Shown: positions 16,081 through 23,778 of the stretch, piece by piece
Position numbering within the stretch: position 1 is the stretch's first letter
Layout: each line of letters starts with the position of its first letter
From: Bradyrhizobium ottawaense
GTDB lineage: Bacteria; Pseudomonadota; Alphaproteobacteria; Rhizobiales; Xanthobacteraceae
NCBI RefSeq assembly: GCF_002278135.3
Contig: NZ_CP029425.2
Coordinates: 2,952,001 to 3,016,000 of the forward strand
Reading direction: 5' to 3'
DNA: 64,000 nucleotides
Program-made: the position numbers and the translations under genes
Notes under the pieces: model-generated
Databases searched by the model: none
Seen by the model: only the letters and a program-made list of their open reading frames with translations
Told to the model about the DNA's origin: nothing

Positions 16081-16183
16081 CGTCATTCCGGGGCGGTCCG
16101 CAGGACCGAACCCGGAATCTCGAGGTTCTCAGGTGCGCAATTGCGCACCATAGTTCGCCTCTTCGAGGCGCCCCGGAACGACG
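16081..16183. repeat. Palindromic intergenic repeat, family A copy 1
   Basis: About 103 bases beginning CGTCATTCCGGGGC and ending GCCCCGGAACGACG, so the two ends are inverted copies of each other, with internal smaller palindromes such as GTGCGCAATTGCGCAC. The same left end and an internal GAACCCGGAATCTCGA recur at 48955-49047. It lies between livK and livF on the transcript, where it could form a large hairpin. Confidence 0.75.
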
Positions 16184-16197
16184 GTCAGATCAGGCGC

Positions 16198-17481
16198 TCA
16201 CCAGCCCAGCAATTCCGGCTTGCGCGGCAGCTCGACGGTCTTGACCTTCTCGAGCTTGATCGTGCCCTTGGCCATGAGGTCGTTGAGGTCGCCGTCGGTC
16301 GCGCCAGAAACCCTGGTGCGATAGAGATCGACCTTCAGCGTGCCGCGATGGTCCTTGTCGGTCCAGGTCGAGGGATTGCAGACGCCTTCCATGCCGGCCG
16401 GCACCCAATCCTTCTTCTGGTAGAAGCCCTTGGCGACGTTGTCTCCGGTAGCGCCGCCGTTCTTGGCAGCCCAGTCGATCGCCTCCTTCATGTACAGCGC
16501 AGAGCAGACCGCCGCGACGTAGTGCACGGGACGGTAGACCTTGCCGCTGGCGTCGGACATCTTCGAGATCTCCATCAGCGTCTTCATGCCGGGCGCGTCG
16601 CCGCCCCAGCTCACCGCGGTGCGCAAGGGGAAGATCACGCCGTTAGCGGCATCTCCGGCCGTCTTGGCGGCGTTCTCGTCCATGCCCCAGACATTCCCCA
16701 TGAACTGGATCTCGACGCCGGCGGTCTTGCAGGCCTTCATCACCGAGATGTTGGACGCCGCGGTGTTGCCGAGATAGGCGTAGTTGGCGCCCGAGGATTT
16801 CAGGCTCAGGCACTGGGCGCTGTAGTCGCCCGGCGCGAGCGCGAACACCAGCGGCGGCAGCACCTCGAAGCCGAGCTCCTGCGCCATCGCTTCACCGGCG
16901 GCCTTCGGCGCGTTCGGATAGGGATGGTTGGCGCCCATGTGCACGAATTTCGGCTTGCCGGACTTGCCTTTGGCCTTCCAGTCCTCGGCCGCCCACATCA
17001 GCATCGCGCGCAGCGAGTCCGAATAGCTCGGGCCGTAGAAGAAATTGTAAGGAGCGGGCTTGGCCTTGCCGCTGACGCCTTCGGGATCGGTGAGGGCGGC
17101 AGCATAGGAGCCGGACATGTCGGGGATCTTGTCCTGAGCGAGGAAGCCGGTCAGCGCCTCGGTGTCGGCGGTGCCCCAACCCATGATCGCGGCGACCTTG
17201 CTGTCCGGCGCCGACCACTTCTTGTAGAGCGCGATCGCGCGCGGCACCTGGTAGCCATAGTCGTTGGTGTCGACGTTGAGCTGCTTGCCGCCGACGCCGC
17301 CGTTCTTGTTGACCCAGGCGAAGGTGTCGGCGACGGCCTGGCCATAGGGCGTGCCGACGTCGGAGGTGCCGCCGGAATAGTCGGCGAGGTGCCCGATCGC
17401 GATCTGCGCCTGTGCGCCGGCCGAGAATGCGGCGATCGCGACGGCGAGCGAGGCGGTGCTCAAAAGGGATTTCATCGTCAT
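16198..17481 (-). CDS. livK: Periplasmic substrate-binding protein of Liv-type importer
   Basis: A 427-residue periplasmic binding protein. An N-terminal signal peptide (MTMKSLLSTASLAVAIAAFS) ends with AGAQAQ, a good signal peptidase I site near residue 25. Mature-protein features of the type I LivJ/LivK fold are IAIGHLADYSGGTSDVGTPYG, GVGGKQLNVDTNDYGY, AAIMGWGTADTEAL and YVAAVCSALYMKEAI. AGGAGG lies 9 bases before ATG 17481. With two CoA ligases in the operon the ligand is more likely an aromatic or other carboxylate than leucine; that is inference. Confidence 0.88.
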   Translation of the reverse strand: MTMKSLLSTASLAVAIAAFSAGAQAQIAIGHLADYSGGTSDVGTPYGQAVADTFAWVNKNGGVGGKQLNVDTNDYGYQVPRAIALYKKWSAPDSKVAAIMGWGTADTEALTGFLAQDKIPDMSGSYAAALTDPEGVSGKAKPAPYNFFYGPSYSDSLRAMLMWAAEDWKAKGKSGKPKFVHMGANHPYPNAPKAAGEAMAQELGFEVLPPLVFALAPGDYSAQCLSLKSSGANYAYLGNTAASNISVMKACKTAGVEIQFMGNVWGMDENAAKTAGDAANGVIFPLRTAVSWGGDAPGMKTLMEISKMSDASGKVYRPVHYVAAVCSALYMKEAIDWAAKNGGATGDNVAKGFYQKKDWVPAGMEGVCNPSTWTDKDHRGTLKVDLYRTRVSGATDGDLNDLMAKGTIKLEKVKTVELPRKPELLGW

Positions 17482-17525
17482 GGGTCGGTTCCTCCTGTTT
17501 ATTGTTTAAGTGAAGTTGCCCGCGC

Positions 17526-18599
17526 TCAATGCGAGAACGGGTAGAGTTTCCAATACGCCTTGATCTGCCGCCAGCGATGCGCGAGCCCGTCGGGTTCGAA
17601 CATCAGGAAGGCGATGATGATCACCCCGATCGCGATTTCGCGCAGGAAGGTGATGTTGGTGTTGAGTGACAGCGCCTTGTCGATCGCGCCGCCCTTCAAA
17701 TAATGGCTGATGAACTCCATCCCTTCGGGCAGCAGCACCACGAAGGCGGTGCCCATCAGCGTGCCCATGATCGAGCCGGTACCGCCGATGATGATCATGG
17801 CCAGGAACAGGATCGAGCGCTCGATGCCGAAGCCTTCCTGCGACACCACGAGCTGGTAGTGCGCGTAGAGCGCGCCGGCGATGCCTGCGAAGAAAGCGGC
17901 GAGCCCGAACGATAGCGTACGGTATTTGGTGAGGTTGATGCCCATGATCTCGGCAGAGAGATAATGGTCGCGGATCGCCACCAGCGCACGGCCGTCGCGG
18001 GTGCGCATCAGGTTGGTGACGAGGATGTAGCTGAGCAGCACATAGGCCAGCACGACGTAGAAATACTGTTTGTCGCCGCGCAGGGTGTAGCCGAAGATCG
18101 AGAACGGGTTGGCGCTCGCCGGCACCGAGCCGCCGGTGAACCATTCGGCGCGGGAGAAGAAGTCGAGCAGGATATACTGCGCGGCCAGCGTCGCGATGAC
18201 GAGATAGAGCCCCTTCAGCCGCGCCGCAGGGATGCCGAAGATCAGGCCGACCAGCGCGGTGACGACGCCGGCGAGCGGGATCGCGAAGAACACCGGGATC
18301 GGCGCGCTGTTGGAGATGTAGGCCGAGGTGAAGGCGCCGAGCAGGAAGAAGGCGGCATGCCCGATCGAGATCTGGCCGGTGAAGCCGACAAGGATGTTCA
18401 GCCCGAGCGCCGCGATCGAGAAGATGCCGATCTGGATCAGGATGCTGAGCCAGTATCCGCTGAAGAATTGCGGCGCGAGGCATAGCAACAGCACGCCTGC
18501 GATGGCGAAGTTGCGGCTGGTCGTGGTCGGGAAGATCGTGGTGTCGGCCGCATAAGAGGTGCGGAAATCACCAGCAGGAATGAGGGCAGGGCCGGCCAT
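17526..18599 (-). CDS. livM: Liv-type ABC transporter permease (LivM)
   Basis: A 357-residue permease with eight or more hydrophobic spans. The LivM hallmarks ALGLNILVGFTGQISIGHAAFF near residue 65, GIPAARLKGLYLVIATLA, and LVAIRDHYLSAEIMGINLTKYR (the cytoplasmic loop contacting the ATPases) are present, followed by GGTGSIMGTLMGTAFVVLLPE. It forms the heterodimeric channel with LivH encoded immediately upstream (4-base gap). The long N-terminal 30 residues before the first span are hydrophilic. Confidence 0.9.
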   Translation of the reverse strand: MAGPALIPAGDFRTSYAADTTIFPTTTSRNFAIAGVLLLCLAPQFFSGYWLSILIQIGIFSIAALGLNILVGFTGQISIGHAAFFLLGAFTSAYISNSAPIPVFFAIPLAGVVTALVGLIFGIPAARLKGLYLVIATLAAQYILLDFFSRAEWFTGGSVPASANPFSIFGYTLRGDKQYFYVVLAYVLLSYILVTNLMRTRDGRALVAIRDHYLSAEIMGINLTKYRTLSFGLAAFFAGIAGALYAHYQLVVSQEGFGIERSILFLAMIIIGGTGSIMGTLMGTAFVVLLPEGMEFISHYLKGGAIDKALSLNTNITFLREIAIGVIIIAFLMFEPDGLAHRWRQIKAYWKLYPFSH

Positions 18600-18602
18600 G
18601 GG

Positions 18603-19496
18603 TCAGATCCGCTCGATGTCGTGGGTGCCGAACAGCCCGTAGGGCTTGATCATCAGCACGATGATGAGGACGTAGAACGGCGCGATCTCGTAGAGATTGC
18701 CCCAGTGCAGGTACTCGCTGTCGACATATTGTGCGACGTTCTCGAGCAGGCCGATGATGATGCCGCCGAGCACGGCGCCGCCGACGGAATCGAGCCCGCC
18801 GAGGATCGCCGCCGGAAACACCTTGATGCCGTAGGCGGCAAGGCCCGAAGACACGCCGTTCACGACCGCAACGACGACGCCCGCGACCGCCGACACCGTC
18901 GCCGAGATCGCCCAGGCCATCGCGAACACGCTCTTCACGGAAATGCCGAGCGATTGCGCGACCTGCTGGTTGAACGCGGTGGCGCGCATCGCAAGGCCGT
19001 ATTTGGAGGCACGGAAGAACCAGGCCATGCCGATCATCATGGCGACGGAGACCACCAGGCTCATGACATAGACGGTCTGGATCTGTAAGCCCAGCAAGCT
19101 GACCGACTGGCTCTCGAACACGCGCGGGAACGGCTGCGGATTGACGCCGAACATCCATTTCAGCGTTGCCTGGAGCACGGTGGAGAGGCCGATCGTCACC
19201 ATGATCACGGAAATGATGGGCTCGCCGATCATCGGCCGCAGGATCAGGACCTGGACCGCGATGCCGAACACGAACATGAACACGAGCGTCATTGGCATGC
19301 CGATCCAGAACGGCACCTGATATTTGGCAAGCAGCGCCCAGCACACCCAGGCGCCGACCAGCAGCAATTCACCTTGCGCGAAGTTGACGACCTGGGTCGC
19401 CTTGTAGATCAGCACGAACGACATCGCGACCACGCCATAGAGCGTGCCGACCACGAGGCCGTTGACCAGGAGCTGGATGAGGAAGGCGGTGTTCAT
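18603..19496 (-). CDS. livH: Liv-type ABC transporter permease (LivH)
   Basis: A 297-residue inner-membrane permease. The N-terminal LVNGLVVGTLYGVVAMSFVLI and KATQVVNFAQGELLLVGAW are classic LivH motifs; LAMRATAFNQQVAQSLGI is the ATPase-contacting loop and GGLDSVGGAVLGGIIIGLLE a late conserved block. ATG 19496 (MNTAFLIQLL) is chosen; the frame stays open upstream only through repeat DNA. Upstream of it, a 514-base gap before the ligase gene holds the DUF559 element. Confidence 0.9.
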   Translation of the reverse strand: MNTAFLIQLLVNGLVVGTLYGVVAMSFVLIYKATQVVNFAQGELLLVGAWVCWALLAKYQVPFWIGMPMTLVFMFVFGIAVQVLILRPMIGEPIISVIMVTIGLSTVLQATLKWMFGVNPQPFPRVFESQSVSLLGLQIQTVYVMSLVVSVAMMIGMAWFFRASKYGLAMRATAFNQQVAQSLGISVKSVFAMAWAISATVSAVAGVVVAVVNGVSSGLAAYGIKVFPAAILGGLDSVGGAVLGGIIIGLLENVAQYVDSEYLHWGNLYEIAPFYVLIIVLMIKPYGLFGTHDIERI

Positions 19497-19509
19497 GGAT
19501 GGTGGACCT

Positions 19510-19576
19510 TTCGCCTCTCCCCGCGCGCGGGGAGAGGCCGACGCGCAAAGCGCGGCGGGTGAGGGGGAGCTTCCGC
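19510..19576 (+). repeat. Left inverted repeat of the DUF559 element
   Basis: It begins TTCGCCTCTCCCCGC, folds on itself through GCGGGGAGAGG, and ends with GGGTGAGGGGGAGCTTCCGC directly before ATG 19577. The purine-rich inner end doubles as the ribosome-binding region of the gene. Confidence 0.75.
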
Positions 19577-19942
19577 ATGCGAGGTGCTGATGAGGGCAAG
19601 ACGGAGCGCGCCAGGCATTTGCGTGCCGCATTGACTGATGCGGAGGGGACGCTCTGGTATCGCCTCCGTGCACGCCGGCTCAACGGTTACAAATTCGTTC
19701 GGCAGGAGCCGATTGGCCCATACACTGTCGACTTCATTTGCCGCGAGGTCCGGCTGATCATTGAAGTTGACGGTGGCCAACACGCCGACAGTGCGCAGGA
19801 CGCAGTGCGGGACAAATGGCTGATCGACCGAAACTATCGAATTTTGCGGTTCTGGAACAAGGACGTTTCGAGCAATTTGGTCAGCGTTCTCGAAACAATT
19901 GTCACTGCCCTCGCGGAGGCTCCCCCTCACCCGGATCGCTGA
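19577..19942 (+). CDS. DUF559-family, Vsr-like endonuclease domain protein
   Basis: A 121-residue DUF559 protein. The family is related to very-short-patch-repair (Vsr) and PD-(D/E)xK nucleases. Visible blocks are LRAALTDAEGTLWYRLRARR, GYKFVRQEPIGPYTVDFIC, the acidic core LIIEVDGGQH and YRILRFWNKDV. The D of VDF and E-x-D of IEVDG are the likely metal-binding acids. No membrane or signal segment is seen. ATG 19577 has GGGGGAG 7 bases upstream; an in-frame ATG at 19499 would read through the left repeat and is unlikely. The C-terminus (AEAPPHPDR) is encoded by the right inverted repeat. It may act on its own flanking repeats; this is inference. Confidence 0.75.
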   Translation: MRGADEGKTERARHLRAALTDAEGTLWYRLRARRLNGYKFVRQEPIGPYTVDFICREVRLIIEVDGGQHADSAQDAVRDKWLIDRNYRILRFWNKDVSSNLVSVLETIVTALAEAPPHPDR

Positions 19943-19980
19943 CGCGCTCCGGCCTCTCCCCGCAAGCGGGGAGAGGCGAA
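19913..19980 (-). repeat. Right inverted repeat of the DUF559 element
   Basis: Read on the minus strand it begins TTCGCCTCTCCCCGC, continues GCGGGGAGAGGCCG and later GGGTGAGGGGGAGC, matching the left repeat except for a variable stretch of about 16 bases in the middle. It overlaps the 3' end of the DUF559 gene. Confidence 0.75.
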
Positions 19981-20010
19981 GGGCAGCACCGCTCGCGACG
20001 GTAGACCGTG

Positions 20011-21942
20011 TCACTCCGCCGCCTCCGCCATGTGCCCGGGTCCGCCGAGATCCACCACACGCAGTGTCGTCCGCACCCGCTGCGTGGTGCCGTCCTGGAA
20101 GCGGATCACGGTGTCGACGGGGATGTCGGCATCGCCGCGGTAGATGGCATCGATGATGCCTTCGTATTTCTCGTTGATGACGCTGCGCCGCACCTTTCGC
20201 GTGCGGGTGAGCTCGCCGTCGTCGGCGTCGAGCTCCTTGTAGAGCAGCAGGAAGCGCGAGATGCGCTGCGCCGGCGGCAGCGTGGCGTTGACGGTCTCGA
20301 CTTCCTTGCGGAGCAGCGCATAGACCTCGGGGCGCGAGGCGAGGTCGCTGTAGGTCGTGAACGAGAGCCGGTTCTTCTCCGCCCATTTCGAGATGATGGA
20401 GTAGCGGATGCAGATCATCGCCGCGAGCGCATCGCGGCCGGCGCCGAGCACCACGGCTTCGGCGATATAGGGCGAGAACTTCAGCTTGTTCTCGATGAAT
20501 TGCGGCGAAAAGCGCTCGCCGCGCGAGGTCTCGGCGAGATCCTTGATGCGGTCGATGACGACGAGCTGCTGGTTCGCGTTGAAATAGCCGGCGTCGCCCG
20601 ACAACATCCACCCGTCCTTGATGTCGGCGACGCTGGCCTCGGGATTCTTGTAGTAGCCGAGGAACATGTTGGGATGCCGCACCACGATCTCGCCGACGCC
20701 ATGGACGTCGGCATTGTCGATGCGGATCTCGACCTGGTCAGACATAGGCACGCCCGTGGTGTCGGGATCGACCTTGCCCTCGGGATGTAGCGTATAGGCC
20801 CCCAGCAGCTCGGTCTGGCCGTACAGGGTGCGCAGCGGCACGCCCATGGCCTGGAAGAACTTGAAGGTCTCGGGCCCGAGCGCCGCGCCGCCGGTCGCGG
20901 CCGAGCGCAGCCGGGTGAAACCGAGGCGATCGCGCAGCGCGCGGAACAGGATGGCGTCGGCAAGGCCCGAGCGCTTGCCGTGTTCGAGCGCGGCGAGGCC
21001 GCTCTTCATGCCGACGTCGAACAGGCGCTGCTTGAGAGGCGTCGCGTCCATCACCTTGGCGCGGACGTCGGCGGCGATGGATTCCCAAACCCTTGGGGCA
21101 AAGAGCACGAATGTCGGCGCGATCTCGCGCAGATCGTTCATCATCGTGTCGGGCTCTTCGACGAAGTTGATCTTCATCCGGCAGAGCATGCCTTTGCCGA
21201 GCACGTAGACCTGCTCCATGATCCACGGCAGCGGCAGCACCGAGACGTATTCGTCGTCCGGGCCCTTGGGGTCGAAGGCGAGATAAGTCGCACAATGGCC
21301 AAGCACGCGTCCGGCGGCGAGCATGGCGAGCTTGGGATGGGACGTGGTGCCAGACGTCGTGCAGAGGATCGCGACGTCCTCGCCCTTGGTGGCATCGACC
21401 AGCCTGTCGTAGAGCTCCGGCTCCCGCGCGGCACGGGCCCGGCCGAGTTCGGCAAACCTCTCCGCCGACATCAGCCTGGGATCGTCGTATTTCCGCATCC
21501 CGCGCGGATCGGAATAGATGATGTGCTTCAGCTTCGGCGCGCGGTCGGCGAGGGTGAGCAGCTTGTCGACCTGCTCCTCGTCCTCGGCGAAGACGAGCTG
21601 CGCCTCGCCATAGTTGAGGAGATAGGAAGCCTCCTCGTCCAGCACGTCGCGATAAAGTCCGAGGCTGAGGCCGCCGATGGCGTGCGTCGCCACTTCCGCC
21701 GCCACCCAGTCCGGCCGGTTGTCGCCGATGATGCCGATGACGTCGCCGCGGCCAAGGCCCATTTCGAGAAGACCGAGCGCAAAGTCGCGCACGCGGGTCT
21801 GGTAGTCGCTCCAGGTGAACAGCCGCCAGAGCCCGAGATCCTTCTCGCGCAATGCGATCTCGTTGCCATGCTCTTTCGCATTGAGCCGGAGCATCTTCGG
21901 ATAGGTGTCGGCCTGTGCGACGCGGCCTGCGTAATCCATCAT
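20011..21942 (-). CDS. AMP-forming long-chain acyl-CoA synthetase-like ligase
   Basis: A 643-residue adenylate-forming ligase of the FACS/FadD15-like type. The phosphate-binding loop is ILCTTSGTTSHPK (about residue 203), followed by LPLPWIMEQVY, TGGAALGPE, LYGQTELLG, WMLSGDAGYF and the hinge VIDRIKDL. It activates a carboxylic acid to its CoA thioester. The TTSGTTSHPK loop lacks the second Gly of the consensus, as in several rhizobial homologues found next to Liv transporters. ATG 21942 overlaps the livG stop (ATGA). Coupling to an importer suggests that the imported acid is trapped as its CoA ester. Confidence 0.88.
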   Translation of the reverse strand: MMDYAGRVAQADTYPKMLRLNAKEHGNEIALREKDLGLWRLFTWSDYQTRVRDFALGLLEMGLGRGDVIGIIGDNRPDWVAAEVATHAIGGLSLGLYRDVLDEEASYLLNYGEAQLVFAEDEEQVDKLLTLADRAPKLKHIIYSDPRGMRKYDDPRLMSAERFAELGRARAAREPELYDRLVDATKGEDVAILCTTSGTTSHPKLAMLAAGRVLGHCATYLAFDPKGPDDEYVSVLPLPWIMEQVYVLGKGMLCRMKINFVEEPDTMMNDLREIAPTFVLFAPRVWESIAADVRAKVMDATPLKQRLFDVGMKSGLAALEHGKRSGLADAILFRALRDRLGFTRLRSAATGGAALGPETFKFFQAMGVPLRTLYGQTELLGAYTLHPEGKVDPDTTGVPMSDQVEIRIDNADVHGVGEIVVRHPNMFLGYYKNPEASVADIKDGWMLSGDAGYFNANQQLVVIDRIKDLAETSRGERFSPQFIENKLKFSPYIAEAVVLGAGRDALAAMICIRYSIISKWAEKNRLSFTTYSDLASRPEVYALLRKEVETVNATLPPAQRISRFLLLYKELDADDGELTRTRKVRRSVINEKYEGIIDAIYRGDADIPVDTVIRFQDGTTQRVRTTLRVVDLGGPGHMAEAAE

Positions 21943-22760
21943 GCCGCGCTCTCCTGCGCGGGTGCAGCGTCATCCGGATCGACCAGCACCTCGTCTTCTT
22001 CACCAAGATAGGCCCGCCTGACGTGGGGATCGGCGAGCACCGTCGCCGGATCGCCTTCGGCGATCTTCTTGCCGAAATCCAGCACCATGACGCGGTGGGA
22101 GATGTCCATCACCACGCCCATGTCGTGCTCGATCATCACCACCGTCATCCCGAATTCCTCGTTGAGATCGACGATGTAGCGGGCCATGTCCTCCTTCTCC
22201 TCGAAGTTCATGCCGGCCATCGGCTCGTCGAGGAGAATGAGACGCGGCTCCAGCGCCATGGCACGGGCGAGCTCCACGCGCTTGCGCAGGCCGTAGGAGA
22301 GGGTGCCGGCTTGCGCCTTCCGCACCGACTGCAGGTCGAGGAAGTCTATGATCTCCTCGACCTTGCGGCGGTGCTCGAGCTCCTCCTTGCGCGCGCCGGT
22401 GAGCCAGTACAGCGAGCCTGTGAGGAAATTGTTCTTCAGGAGGTGATGGCGCCCGACCATGATGTTGTCGAGCACGCTCATGTGGTGGAACAGCGCCAGG
22501 TTCTGGAAGGTGCGGCCGATGCCGAGCGAGGCGCGGGCGTTCGGCGTCAGGGCCGTGATGTCGCGGCCCTGGTAGTACAGCTGGCCTTCGGTCGGCTTGT
22601 AGCGGCCGGAAATACAGTTCACGATCGAGGTCTTGCCGGCGCCGTTGGGGCCGATGATCGAGAACAGCTCGCCCTCCCTGATGGAGAAGCCGACGTCGGT
22701 CAGCGCCCGGACGCCGCCGAATCGCAAGGACACGTCGCGCACTTCAAGACTGGTAGCCAC
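21939..22760 (-). CDS. livG: Liv-type ABC transporter ATPase (LivG), first gene of the operon
   Basis: A 273-residue ATPase. Walker A is IGPNGAGKTS (about residue 37), then GRTFQNLALFHHMSVLDNIMVG, signature LSYGLRKRVELARAMA, Walker B LILLDEPMAGMN and the H-loop VMIEHDMGVVMDISHRVMVLDFG, all typical of LivG. The LSYGLRK signature deviates from LSGGQ but is normal for LivG. GTG 22760 has GGAGGG 9 bases upstream; TTG 22763 is an alternative. It leads the minus-strand transport operon and overlaps the ligase by 4 bases. Confidence 0.9.
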   Translation of the reverse strand: MATSLEVRDVSLRFGGVRALTDVGFSIREGELFSIIGPNGAGKTSIVNCISGRYKPTEGQLYYQGRDITALTPNARASLGIGRTFQNLALFHHMSVLDNIMVGRHHLLKNNFLTGSLYWLTGARKEELEHRRKVEEIIDFLDLQSVRKAQAGTLSYGLRKRVELARAMALEPRLILLDEPMAGMNFEEKEDMARYIVDLNEEFGMTVVMIEHDMGVVMDISHRVMVLDFGKKIAEGDPATVLADPHVRRAYLGEEDEVLVDPDDAAPAQESAA

Positions 22761-22763
22761 CAA

Positions 22764-23097
22764 ACGAAACCCTCCCGGTGATGGCGCTTTTTAGTGGCGC
22801 TCTTCGTCCGTTCCTGCCCAGCGATCCTAGTACGGTGGTGCCGGTGAGGCCATGCAGCAGATGGTCTCGACCGGAGCCGCGCCACTCTCGTTCCCGTCAG
22901 GGATCAAAAGCCGCATCGTCCGAGGTGGTCCTCAATAGGGGAAAGCGCTATTTTGAAATGTCTCGCGGCTGACAATTCTGCGACAAAGTTTGCCGGGCGG
23001 CGGCGGCCTTCACCTTTCGTCGGATGGCGGTTGGAATTATCATGCTGCAATGCAGCAGAAGATGGAGTGACGAAACGGTGCGGCTGGCCGCGAGATC
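22764..23097. other. Divergent intergenic region between livG and the Crp/Fnr gene
   Basis: Holds the outgoing promoters of the liv operon and of the Crp/Fnr-type gene. Apart from the perfect palindrome at 23043 I see no defined box; the stretch around 22950-22990 is more AT-rich than its surroundings and is the likeliest place for the liv promoter. Confidence 0.4.
23043..23057. promoter_or_regulatory. Perfect palindrome upstream of the Crp/Fnr gene
   Basis: TGCTGC-AAT-GCAGCA is a perfect 6-3-6 inverted repeat 40 bases before ATG 23098. It does not match the CRP (TGTGA) or FNR (TTGAT) half-sites. It could be an autoregulatory operator or a chance hairpin. Confidence 0.35.
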
Positions 23098-23772
23098 ATG
23101 ATTTCAGAAGATCAACTGAAGCGCGTCGCCGCCTGGTCGCGCGAGCTCACGCAAGCGGAGATCGAGGTCGCGCGCGCCGGAATCACGGAGCGGTCCTACG
23201 GCACCGGCGAGACCGTGTTCATGCGCGGTGATATTTTTGCCTATTGGGCCGGCATGGTGGGCGGCCTTGCCCGCATGGGCGGGGTCTCCAGGGACGGCAA
23301 GGAGACCAGCCTCGCCGGGCTGACGGCGGGGGCCTGGTTCGGCGAGGGCAGTGTGCTCAAGAACGAGCCGCGCCGCTATGACGTGGTCGCGCTGCGCGAC
23401 AGCCGCGTCGCGCTGATGGAACGCAGCGCCTTCATGTGGCTGTTCGAGAACAGCGTCGGCTTCAACCGCTTTCTGGTGCGCCAGCTCAACGAACGGCTCG
23501 GCCAGTTCATCGGCATGCTCGAGGTCAACCGCACGCTGGATGCCACCGCGCGCCTCGCCCGCAGCATCGCCTCACTGTTCAATCCGATCCTCTATCCGGA
23601 ATCGACCGCTCATCTGGAGATCACCCAGGAGGAGATCGGTGCGCTCTCCGGCATGTCCCGCCAGAACGCCAACCGCGCGCTGAACCGGCTGGAGAAGGAG
23701 GGACTGCTGCGGCTCGAATATGGGGGCGTCACCATCCTCGATATCGAGCGGCTGCGCGGCTATGGGGATTAG
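23098..23772 (+). CDS. Crp/Fnr-family transcription regulator
   Basis: A 224-residue regulator with a cyclic-nucleotide-binding-like beta roll (residues about 20-120), a long dimer helix (RFLVRQLNERLGQFIGMLEV) and a C-terminal winged helix with LEITQEEIGALSGMSRQNANRALNRLEKEG, the HTH_Crp recognition region. The phosphate-binding cassette reads GEGSVLKNEPRRYD: the Arg equivalent to CRP Arg82 is present, but the next Ser/Thr is Tyr and the next Ala is Asp, so ordinary cAMP binding is doubtful. There are no N-terminal Cys ligands, so it is not a classical Fnr. It stands alone between the liv operon and an MFS gene. Confidence 0.85.
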   Translation: MISEDQLKRVAAWSRELTQAEIEVARAGITERSYGTGETVFMRGDIFAYWAGMVGGLARMGGVSRDGKETSLAGLTAGAWFGEGSVLKNEPRRYDVVALRDSRVALMERSAFMWLFENSVGFNRFLVRQLNERLGQFIGMLEVNRTLDATARLARSIASLFNPILYPESTAHLEITQEEIGALSGMSRQNANRALNRLEKEGLLRLEYGGVTILDIERLRGYGD

Positions 23773-23778
23773 GCGCGG

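Larger units (their letters stand above)
19510..19980. mobile_element. Putative mini-element: DUF559 gene between long inverted repeats
   Basis: Imperfect terminal inverted repeats of about 67 bases (19510-19576 and 19913-19980) flank a single small gene. Each repeat contains its own palindrome, CCTCTCCCCGC facing GCGGGGAGAGG, and an inner block GGGTGAGGGGGAGC. The right repeat encodes the last nine or so codons of the gene. The unit lies on the opposite strand inside a liv operon, between livH and an acyl-CoA ligase gene, as expected for an insertion. The layout recalls REP-flanked RAYT units, but the enzyme is different. No target duplication could be identified with confidence. Confidence 0.6.
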
